Shown one piece after another: positions 6,971-11,880 of a DNA stretch of 11,880 nt (its first letter is position 1; every line of letters starts with the position of its first letter). This DNA comes from an uncultured Flavobacteriales bacterium. Its GTDB lineage: Bacteria; Bacteroidota; Bacteroidia; Flavobacteriales_D; Parvicellaceae. The notes beneath the pieces were generated by a model. That model made no database searches. It was not told the origin of the DNA and saw nothing but the letters and a program-made list of their open reading frames with translations. The translations under genes and the position numbers were made by a program. Location: assembly GCA_937924345.1 (NCBI GenBank), contig CALDTD010000162.1, forward strand, positions 1 to 11,880. The letters run 5' to 3'.

Positions 6971-8014
6971 ATGAAGGAGAGTAAAATTAAAAAGTTAATG
7001 TATTTAGTAGTTACTACTTGGGGAGTATTATTGCTACTTTTTTATGGGGCAAATATCATTTTCCCTTTTTTATTTTCTTTTTTTAGTTCATTGGTTCTTT
7101 TACCCATTGTAACGATTTTAGAAAAATGGGGAATTAATCGTCTATTTAGTGCTTTAATTGTTGTTTTAACAATTACTCTTACATTTCTTGTAGTTACTTA
7201 TTATGTTGGTATAGAAGGATTCCATTTAGTAGAAAATTTTACCACAGAAGAGGCTGAAGGGGAGTCAAAAATGAGACAAGTTTTAGATGATACCACAGAA
7301 CGAATAAGTAATAATTTATCTATTAGTGATAAGCAAATTAAAACAGGTATTAAGTCAATTTTGTCTTCTTCTAAAGGCGTACTTTTATATATATTTAATA
7401 GTATGACTAACATGTTAGCCTTTCTATCTATTATGCCAATTTATCTGTTTTTTATGCTTTATTATCGTTCTAATTTAATACACTTTATGAAGTCAATACC
7501 TGGGAATGAATCTAATAAAGTAAAGGTTGAGGTTGTTAGAAAAATAAAAAAAATGACTCAAAAATACTTACAAGGATTAGTTTTTGTAATTATGGTAGTA
7601 TCAGTATTAAACTCTATTAGCTTATTGGCTTTTGGACTAGATTATGCCATTTTTATAGGGTTTGTAACAGGGGTAATGACCATAATACCTTACATAGGGA
7701 TTTTCTTTGGAGCTTTAATTCCTGTTATTTTAGCCTTAGTTACAAAAGATGCTATTTTTTATCCGATTGGTATATTCTGTTCTTATTTATTTGTTCAATT
7801 TATAGAGGGTAATTTTATAACTCCAAAAATAGTTGGCGAATCTATTAACTTAAATCCTCTAGTAATTATTTTAGGAATGATAGTCTTTGGTGCAGTTGGT
7901 GGTATAATAGGGATGATAGTTTGTATTCCATCGTTAGCAAGCTTCAAAATTATATTAGATCACTCAAGTAGGTTTAAGCATTTCTCTATATTAATGAGTC
8001 ATAAAATTAAATAG
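6971..8014 (+). CDS. AI-2E family transporter (PerM/YdiK-like membrane protein)
   Basis: The 347-residue protein belongs to the AI-2E/PerM (PF01594) family; the usual length is about 330-400. It has paired N-terminal helices (about 10-30 and 32-50), a helix at 60-80, a soluble loop (85-140) rich in charge, and a block of helices from 142 to the C-terminus. Family motifs are clear: IIPYIG (238-243), the FIEGNFITPKIVG signature (277-289) and INLNPLVIILG (292-302). Some members export autoinducer-2 or act as Na+/H+ antiporters, but most are uncharacterised, so the substrate is open. The gene lies alone between a terminator and a promoter region. In Bacteroidota this family is often found among stress genes like those downstream. 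Confidence 0.88.
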   Translation: MKESKIKKLMYLVVTTWGVLLLLFYGANIIFPFLFSFFSSLVLLPIVTILEKWGINRLFSALIVVLTITLTFLVVTYYVGIEGFHLVENFTTEEAEGESKMRQVLDDTTERISNNLSISDKQIKTGIKSILSSSKGVLLYIFNSMTNMLAFLSIMPIYLFFMLYYRSNLIHFMKSIPGNESNKVKVEVVRKIKKMTQKYLQGLVFVIMVVSVLNSISLLAFGLDYAIFIGFVTGVMTIIPYIGIFFGALIPVILALVTKDAIFYPIGIFCSYLFVQFIEGNFITPKIVGESINLNPLVIILGMIVFGAVGGIIGMIVCIPSLASFKIILDHSSRFKHFSILMSHKIK

Positions 8015-8027
8015 TTTTAAGATAGGG

Positions 8028-8053
8028 CTCTACATTGTGTAGAGTAATTACTC
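8028..8053. promoter_or_regulatory. Candidate activator site (UAS) of the lmo0937-family gene
   Basis: Bases 8037-8053 read GTGTAGAGTAATTACTC and match the box at 8374-8390 at 15 of 17 positions. Two overlapping dyads are present: CTCTACA/TGTAGAG (8028-8034 with 8038-8044, 3-base loop) and the perfect palindrome GAGTAATTACTC (8042-8053). The box starts 129 bp before the ATG at 8166 and is centred near -89 of the predicted sigma-54-type start. The first dyad could also act as a weak hairpin after the AI-2E gene, but no T-run follows. Confidence 0.5.
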
Positions 8054-8104
8054 ATATATTTTAGGTAGCTATATATTAAATAGTTGTAAAACAGGTTTTT
8101 GTGT

Positions 8105-8127
8105 TTTTGGTTCAGTATTTACAATAC
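8105..8127 (+). promoter_or_regulatory. Candidate sigma-54-like promoter of the lmo0937-family gene
   Basis: TTTTGG (8105-8110) is followed by ten bases and then ACAATAC (8121-8127). TGG at -24 and C at -12 agree with the RpoN consensus, but the G of the -12 GC is replaced by A. The same arrangement, TTTTGG...CAATAC with the same spacing, occurs before the MscS gene. The predicted start is near 8134, 32 bases upstream of the ATG. No TAnnTTTG element was found in this gap. Confidence 0.42.
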
Positions 8128-8165
8128 ATAAATCAAATTAATTATTAAACTTAAAAATATATATC

Positions 8166-8321
8166 ATGAGTAATTTACTTTATTTAATCGCAGTTATTTT
8201 ATTAATCGGGTGGGCAGTAGGATTTTTTGGATTTAGCCTTGGTTACTTTATTCACGTATTATTAGTATTCGCAGTTATTTCAATACTATTTAGAATAATT
8301 GGAGGAACAAGAAGAGTATAA
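8166..8321 (+). CDS. lmo0937 family small membrane protein (DUF5670)
   Basis: ATG at 8166 to TAA at 8319-8321 encodes 51 residues beginning MSNLLYLIAVILLIGWAVG and ending IIGGTRRV. Two hydrophobic helices (about 3-22 and 27-44) are separated by a short Gly/Phe turn, and the C-terminus is positively charged. Length, the LYLIAVILLI start, the FG-x-x-x-G-x-x-IH turn and the basic tail match the lmo0937 family (DUF5670), whose members are small inner-membrane proteins often encoded beside stress-response genes; their function is unknown. The gene carries its own promoter-like elements, which are near copies of those before the MscS operon, so the two units are probably co-regulated. Confidence 0.85.
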   Translation: MSNLLYLIAVILLIGWAVGFFGFSLGYFIHVLLVFAVISILFRIIGGTRRV

Positions 8322-8373
8322 CAAAAAATAGCTACACAATTTATATAAGCTATCAAATCAAACCACACACAAA

Positions 8374-8390
8374 GTGTAGAATATTTACTC
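8374..8390. promoter_or_regulatory. Candidate activator site (UAS) of the MscS-Dps operon
   Basis: GTGTAGAATATTTACTC matches the box at 8037-8053 at 15 of 17 positions. It begins 128 bp before the MscS ATG (129 bp in the other case) and 68 bp before TTTTGG (also 68 bp in the other case). An inverted half, CTACAC, occurs at 8332-8337. The conserved phasing in otherwise diverged DNA argues for a regulatory site. Confidence 0.5.
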
Positions 8391-8441
8391 GATTTTTTAA
8401 ACACTGATTAATTATTCACTCTCTTTATCAACGACTTAAGG

Positions 8442-8464
8442 TTTTGGCTTGATATTCTCAATAC
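8442..8464 (+). promoter_or_regulatory. Candidate sigma-54-like promoter of the MscS-Dps operon
   Basis: TTTTGGC (8442-8448) provides a good -24 TTGGC element; ten bases after GG comes TCAATAC (8458-8464), so -12 reads TC instead of GC. TATT and CAATAC align with the element before the lmo0937-family gene without gaps. The predicted start is near 8471, about 31 bases before the ATG at 8502. Confidence 0.42.
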
Positions 8465-8501
8465 CTTAAACAACAACAATTTACAAAAAAATACAAAAAC
8501 A

Positions 8502-9383
8502 ATGAAAGATGCATATAATAAATTAATTGAGAAGGTAATGGGTTGGGTAGATTCATTTATATTAATGTTACCAAACTTAGCGGTGGCAATCTTAGTAATG
8601 ATTATTACTGTTTTTGTATCGAAAGGAGTAAAAAAAGTATTTACCAAAATCGTAAATAAATTTACCAATAACGAAGCGGTTGTTAAACTCGCATCAAGTA
8701 CATTAACAGTTATTACATTTATACTAGGTTTTTTTGTAGCACTTTCAGTATTAGAGTTAGATAAAGCAGTTACATCACTATTAGCCGGAGCTGGAGTTGT
8801 TGGTTTAGCAATAGGTTTAGCTTTTCAAGAGCCCATATTAAACGTTTTCTCAGGAATTGTAATGTCTGTAAGAGAGCCATTTAAAATAGGAGACGTTATA
8901 AAATCAAACGGATATTTTGGAACAATCGAAAAGATTTCACTTCGCTCAACAAAATTAAAGAAGTTTAGTGGTGAAGACGTAGTTATACCAAATAAACTCG
9001 TAGTTCAAAATCCTATCGAAAACTATACTATGACCAATTTTAGAAGAGTAGAAATTAAGTGTGGAGTTGGATATGGTGATGATTTAGAACTGGTTGAACG
9101 AGTAGCTATAAAAGCTATAGAACAAGATGTAGATTATGATGACAGTAAGCCAGTAGAGTTATTTTTTGAAGAATTTGGTTCTAGTTCAATAAACTTTGAA
9201 TTGAGATTCTGGTTAAATATGTCTGAGCAAAAGAACTATTTAAATTTTAAAAGTAAAGCGATAAAAGCATTGAAAAAACATTTTGATGAAAATGATATTT
9301 CCATACCATTCCCAATTAGAACGTTAGAGGTTGATAAACAATCATTAAAAAGTATTTCGAATCAATTTGAATTAGCAGAATAA
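8502..9383 (+). CDS. Small-conductance mechanosensitive channel, MscS family
   Basis: At 293 residues this is close to E. coli MscS (286). Helices lie at about 17-40, 63-84 and 88-121. The third is the Gly/Ala-rich pore helix (LLAGAGVVGLAIGLAFQEP), followed by the GIVM/REPFKIGD junction into the beta domain (about 125-185, with VVIPNKLVVQNPIENYT) and an alpha/beta C-terminal cage ending in the family's IPFPIRTLEV segment. It opens under membrane tension to release solutes on osmotic downshock. It is the first gene of a run with gaps of 22, 15 and 18 bp and one overlap, containing Dps, YtxH, a holin-like protein and a PA2169-type protein. This suggests induction together with a general envelope/starvation response. 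A sigma-54-like promoter and a GTGTAGA box precede it. Confidence 0.93.
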   Translation: MKDAYNKLIEKVMGWVDSFILMLPNLAVAILVMIITVFVSKGVKKVFTKIVNKFTNNEAVVKLASSTLTVITFILGFFVALSVLELDKAVTSLLAGAGVVGLAIGLAFQEPILNVFSGIVMSVREPFKIGDVIKSNGYFGTIEKISLRSTKLKKFSGEDVVIPNKLVVQNPIENYTMTNFRRVEIKCGVGYGDDLELVERVAIKAIEQDVDYDDSKPVELFFEEFGSSSINFELRFWLNMSEQKNYLNFKSKAIKALKKHFDENDISIPFPIRTLEVDKQSLKSISNQFELAE

Positions 9384-9405
9384 ATACTAACAAAAAAATA
9401 TAATT

Positions 9406-9912
9406 ATGGAGACCATATTAGAACAAAAAGTACATAAAAAATTAGGCTTCGAACATTTAGAAGCTGTAGAAATAGTAAACAAATTAGATGTTTTACTGTG
9501 TAACTATCAAATCTTTTTTCATAAGCTACAAAATTACCATTGGAATGTAGTAGGGGGTGAGTTTTTTGACTTACACCACGTTACACAAGAAATGTACGAA
9601 AAAGGATTAAAAAATATAGATGAAATAGCTGAACGTATTAGAGTATTTGGTAAAACACCAGAATACAGATTATCGGAATATTCAAAAAAATCTGAGATCG
9701 AAGAAACGACTCACGAACTTAGTTCAGAGTACATGACGCTAAACCTAATTAGTGATATAGGCACGTTGACATCGTTTATCATAGAAACAAGTCATACTGC
9801 TCAAGATAACGGAGATTTAGGTACAGTCTATATGATGAATAAACTAATAAAAGAGTTTGAAACTTACCACTGGCAATTAAGCTCATGGACTAATAAAAAG
9901 TATAACTCATAA
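9406..9912 (+). CDS. dps: Dps-family ferritin-like DNA/oxidative protection protein
   Basis: The 168-residue protein has the Dps four-helix fold. The ferroxidase signature is clear: NYHWNVVGGEFFDLHH gives His45 and His57, and KNIDEIAERI gives Asp72 and Glu76, with the spacing of the intersubunit iron site in E. coli Dps (His51, His63, Asp78, Glu82). The residue matching E. coli Asp67 is Gln61, so one ligand is changed. A HWQLSSW segment ends helix D. Dps dodecamers oxidise Fe2+ with peroxide and store iron, and some bind DNA; the short N-terminus has a few lysines but no clear DNA-binding tail. It lies 22 bp behind the MscS gene in the same operon. Confidence 0.92.
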   Translation: METILEQKVHKKLGFEHLEAVEIVNKLDVLLCNYQIFFHKLQNYHWNVVGGEFFDLHHVTQEMYEKGLKNIDEIAERIRVFGKTPEYRLSEYSKKSEIEETTHELSSEYMTLNLISDIGTLTSFIIETSHTAQDNGDLGTVYMMNKLIKEFETYHWQLSSWTNKKYNS

Positions 9913-9927
9913 ATAAAAAATAAAGAA

Positions 9928-10251
9928 ATGGAAGATAAGACAAAAAATATATTAATTGCAGCAGGATCAGGAATAGCGGTTGGAGCAGTATTAGGGATAT
10001 TATTTGCCCCAGCAAGTGGAAAAGAAACAAGAAAAAACATTGCCACTAAGGCAAACTCTGCAAAAGAAGCAATTGTTGAAAAAGCAACAGAAGCAAAAGA
10101 AGCAATTGTTGAAAATAAAGAAATGATTGCAGAAAGCATTGTTGGTCTAAAAGGAAATGTTAAAAGTCTATTTAAAGATTCTAAAGACTTAACTAAGGAG
10201 CAATTAGAACAAAAAATAAAAGAATTAGAAGAAATTTTAAAGTCTGCCTAA
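9928..10251 (+). CDS. YtxH domain-containing protein
   Basis: The 107-residue protein starts with a Gly/Ala-rich membrane helix (about 8-27) that runs into the YtxH signature LFAPASGKETR (25-35). A long charged amphipathic helix follows. Within it an 11-residue unit (AKEAIVEKATE, 45-55; AKEAIVENKEM, 56-66) is repeated in tandem, and the C-terminal third (about 87-106) is Glu/Lys-rich coiled-coil. YtxH proteins are small membrane-anchored stress proteins, named from B. subtilis YtxH and sometimes labelled gas-vesicle-like; the molecular role is unknown. It sits 15 bp after dps and 18 bp before a holin-like gene, the usual trio in Bacteroidota. Confidence 0.9.
   Translation: MEDKTKNILIAAGSGIAVGAVLGILFAPASGKETRKNIATKANSAKEAIVEKATEAKEAIVENKEMIAESIVGLKGNVKSLFKDSKDLTKEQLEQKIKELEEILKSA
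10060..10115 (+). repeat. Tandem 33-bp repeat within the YtxH gene
   Basis: An exact 23-base segment at 10060-10082 recurs at 10093-10115, a period of 33 bp or 11 codons. It encodes the two AKEAIVE units. Eleven-residue periods are typical of long amphipathic helices that lie on membranes or form right-handed coils. Confidence 0.85.
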
Positions 10252-10269
10252 TTCTTAGTCAACAGAAAA

Positions 10270-10773
10270 ATGAGAGAAATTATTGAACACATTAAAGCTA
10301 TTGCTGAATCAAAAACTAGATTAGTAAAATTTGAATTAGTTGATAATGGAGCTAAACTTACGTCAAACTTTGTTTTCACTTTAATATTAGTTTTTGGCTT
10401 GTTCTTAATTACAGTTCTTTTAGCTATAGTTTTATTAATCGGTACAGCTACTATATTTAATAGCTATCTAATTGGTTCAGTTATAACTTTTTTCACTTTT
10501 ACTGTTGCACTATCCATCTGCTATTTCCTGTTAGGAAATAAAATTAAACAATCAATAACCAATAAAGTTTACCAAGAGGTTTTGGATGAAAACATAGACA
10601 GTAGTCAAAAGTTTGAAGCCATAAAAAAAATAGAAGACTTAAAGGTAAAGTACCACGAGGGTCAAACATTAAATAAGATAGACGTAATGTTGGCAGACAT
10701 ACACAGCGCTACGCTTACAGCTAATGCTCTTGCAAGCTTATTAAAAGCCAAAAATGAAAATGACAGTATTTAA
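10270..10773 (+). CDS. Phage-holin-family-like (Holin-X/YqjE type) membrane protein
   Basis: The 167-residue protein has an amphipathic N-terminal helix (1-30), two membrane helices (about 34-59 and 66-89) and a cytoplasmic helical tail of about 75 residues. This arrangement fits the Phage_holin_3_6 (Holin-X) family, to which Bacteroidota YtxH neighbours usually belong; E. coli YqjE is a relative in a similar stress operon. The name does not imply prophage origin: there are no lysis or phage genes here. The tail is longer than in most members. Its last 20 bases overlap the next gene, showing translational coupling. Molecular function is unknown. Confidence 0.72.
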   Translation: MREIIEHIKAIAESKTRLVKFELVDNGAKLTSNFVFTLILVFGLFLITVLLAIVLLIGTATIFNSYLIGSVITFFTFTVALSICYFLLGNKIKQSITNKVYQEVLDENIDSSQKFEAIKKIEDLKVKYHEGQTLNKIDVMLADIHSATLTANALASLLKAKNENDSI

Positions 10774-11203
10774 AAATCAATTATCAGAAATCGTAAACAT
10801 CAACACAGATAGTTACAAAGGGTACGAATCGGCAGCTAAGAATTTAAGCGATACAGATTTACAAACTATGTTTAATCGGTTTTCTCAGCAACGCAAGTTG
10901 TTTATAGAAGAATTAAAACAAGATATAAGAGACTATGGAATTGTAGTAAATCCAGAGGGAAGCTACGCAGGTTTCTTTCACAGAACGTGGCTATCTACAA
11001 AAGCAGCTTTTAGTTTCGATACTATAGATTCAGTTATAGATTCTAGTATTACAGGAGAACAAAAAGCGGTTGAAGTTTATACAAGTGTTTTAAAATCTGA
11101 AGATATACCAGGAAACTTGAAGATTAAATTAAATAACCAATTGAGCCTAATTAAAGGAGCAATTAATCAATTAAGAAAAGTAGAAGTTTTAGAAGTTAAA
11201 TAA
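10754..11203 (+). CDS. PA2169 family four-helix-bundle protein (DUF2383)
   Basis: The 149-residue soluble protein fits the PA2169/DUF2383 family of ferritin-like four-helix bundles. Visible family features are the DSYKGYESAAKN helix start, QQRKLFIEEL, the GSYAGFFHRTW turn (70-79) and GEQKAVEVY (101-109). The bundle carries acidic residues but the paired E-x-x-H metal motif of true ferritins is not evident. Function is unknown; members recur in general stress operons. ATG at 10754 overlaps the holin-like gene by 20 bp; a second in-frame ATG at 10760 is also possible. It is the last gene of the operon, followed by a possible structured RNA and a terminator. Confidence 0.85.
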   Translation: MKMTVFKNQLSEIVNINTDSYKGYESAAKNLSDTDLQTMFNRFSQQRKLFIEELKQDIRDYGIVVNPEGSYAGFFHRTWLSTKAAFSFDTIDSVIDSSITGEQKAVEVYTSVLKSEDIPGNLKIKLNNQLSLIKGAINQLRKVEVLEVK

Positions 11204-11233
11204 TTTTTTCTACTAATTTATTATGACTTAAAA

Positions 11234-11333
11234 GCATTCGAGTGATGCTAACCGATACAATGTGTTAGGTGCGTATCCTGAATATATTTTTTGTTCGTAA
11301 TGCGATTCAAGGTACGATTACAGTCACTCGAAT
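11234..11333 (+). ncRNA. Possible structured RNA or structured 3' UTR
   Basis: A perfect 10-bp pair, ATTCGAGTGA (11236-11245) with TCACTCGAAT (11324-11333), closes a region of about 100 bases. Inside it are CTAAC/GTTAG (11248-11252 with 11264-11268) and GTAATGCG/CGATTAC (11297-11304 with 11315-11321, one bulge). An alternative local hairpin GCATT/GATGC (11234-11248) competes with the closing stem. No open reading frame of interest was seen. A strong intrinsic terminator follows at once, as for an independent small RNA, but no TAnnTTTG promoter was found, so it may be part of the operon's 3' end. The family is not recognised. Confidence 0.4.
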
Positions 11334-11340
11334 CATATTA

Positions 11341-11370
11341 AACCCGTAAGCTTTTGTTTGCGGGTTTTTT
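11341..11370 (+). terminator. Strong intrinsic terminator
   Basis: AACCCGTAAGC (11341-11351) pairs with GTTTGCGGGTT (11356-11366) around a TTTT loop, with two G-U pairs, and runs into six Ts (11365-11370). It ends the stress operon and/or the putative small RNA. Confidence 0.9.
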
Positions 11371-11396
11371 GGTTTGAAGTTTGATTAAAAGATTAA

Positions 11397-11880
11397 ATGA
11401 AAATGTTTATTTTTTTGTTCTTTATCAGTTCAAGTTTATTTGGTCAGAAGTTAGATACTGTCTATGCATATTGTGATATATGTGCTGGAGGTTCAGCTTT
11501 TCAGTTTTATCCTAAGCGATCTCATGTAGTAGAATCTAATTTCAAAAATAGAAGAATATTCATAGATTCAATAAGAGGTAGGAATAACATTTCTACAGCT
11601 ATATTAAAGTATCATAAAGAGTATTATTTTAAAGGCTTTGGTCAAGATAGTACTTTAAGAGTAGAAGGAGTATTTTTTGATAGTTACCCAAGTCGAAATA
11701 TCATTGAATATGACGAATTTGGAGATACTTTAAGTTATGGTGATTATAAAATTGTTAAACGCAATAGACCTAAATCAATTTTAAAAGGACGTAAATTTGG
11801 GAATAGAACAGTTGTGAAATGGAAGAGTTATTATTATTGTTTCAAAGATGGAAATTGGAAATCTATTGATCGAAAGAATA
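11397..11880 (+). CDS. Secreted protein of unknown function (3' truncated)
   Basis: ATG at 11397 opens a frame that runs to the window edge (161 complete codons, no stop). The N-terminus MKMFIFLFFISSSLFGQ is a typical flavobacterial signal peptide, probably cut just before Gln17. The mature part contains CDIC (a close Cys pair), many aromatic residues (YYFKGFG, WKSYYYCF) and an SxxIxEYDEFGDTLSYGDYK stretch similar to the repeats of 'toxin-antitoxin system YwqK component' or MORN-like outer proteins, but not enough to name it. It is separated from the stress operon by a strong terminator and is probably unrelated to it. A second ATG at 11403 is an alternative start. Confidence 0.75.
   Translation, partial: MKMFIFLFFISSSLFGQKLDTVYAYCDICAGGSAFQFYPKRSHVVESNFKNRRIFIDSIRGRNNISTAILKYHKEYYFKGFGQDSTLRVEGVFFDSYPSRNIIEYDEFGDTLSYGDYKIVKRNRPKSILKGRKFGNRTVVKWKSYYYCFKDGNWKSIDRKN

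Noticed and set aside
9864..10139. Minus-strand hydrophobic frame of 91 codons
   Set aside because: Antisense of the Ala/Lys-rich YtxH and Dps ends; the hydrophobicity is the complement of Lys/Glu codons.
10270..10773. Holin-like gene as evidence for a prophage
   Set aside because: The family name is misleading; neighbours are stress genes and no integrase, lysin or structural phage gene is present.
11234..11340. tRNA, SRP RNA or tmRNA in the structured region
   Set aside because: No T-loop with GGTTCGA context and acceptor stem, no GGAAG-type SRP loop, and no Ala-like acceptor domain were seen.
11365..11386. TTTTTTGG with GA ten bases later before the last gene as a sigma-54 promoter
   Set aside because: The GG belongs to the terminator's T-run region, there is no C at -12, and no GTGTAGA box nearby.

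Overview
The window comes from a low-GC bacterium of the Bacteroidota, most likely a (probably marine) member of the Flavobacteriia. The signs are strong A+T bias, absence of Shine-Dalgarno sequences, TAnnTTTG-type -7 promoter elements, a lipoprotein with a charged CKKEEE N-terminus, and typical families (DUF4382, lipocalin-like, AI-2E transporter). No mobile element, CRISPR array, rRNA or tRNA was seen.

Layout. (1) 1-299 is the end of a lipocalin-like protein gene, followed by a perfect 42-bp palindrome. (2) 433-4403 is a tight three-gene signalling operon: a membrane CHASE3/PAS/PAS histidine kinase, an Rcp1-like single-domain response regulator, and a soluble REC-PAS-histidine kinase that starts on a TTG overlapping the previous stop. 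(3) 4400-5764 on the minus strand is an NtrC-type sigma-54 activator, convergent with the operon and sharing a TTAA stop. (4) A 245-bp intergenic region leads to a DUF4382 surface lipoprotein (6010-6867) and, after a terminator, an AI-2E family membrane protein (6971-8014). (5) 8166-11203 is an envelope/stress block: a 51-residue lmo0937-family membrane peptide missed by length cut-offs, then MscS, Dps, YtxH, a holin-like membrane protein and a PA2169/DUF2383 four-helix protein. (6) 11204-11396 holds a possible structured RNA and a strong terminator, then a truncated secreted protein of unknown function.

The main discovery candidate is regulatory. The lmo0937 gene and the MscS-Dps operon carry the same two upstream elements in the same phase: a 17-bp box beginning GTGTAGA, then 68 bp later TTTTGG followed by a CAATAC, which looks like a degenerate sigma-54 -24/-12 promoter with an NtrC-type upstream activating site centred near -89. 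A third, inverted copy of the box lies between the NtrC gene and the DUF4382 gene, and the DUF4382 gene has the best GG-N10-GC match. My inference is a local circuit: membrane and soluble kinases feed the NtrC protein, which with sigma-54 switches on the neighbouring lipoprotein and stress genes. The shared elements are visible in the sequence; the sigma-54 reading and the wiring are hypotheses.
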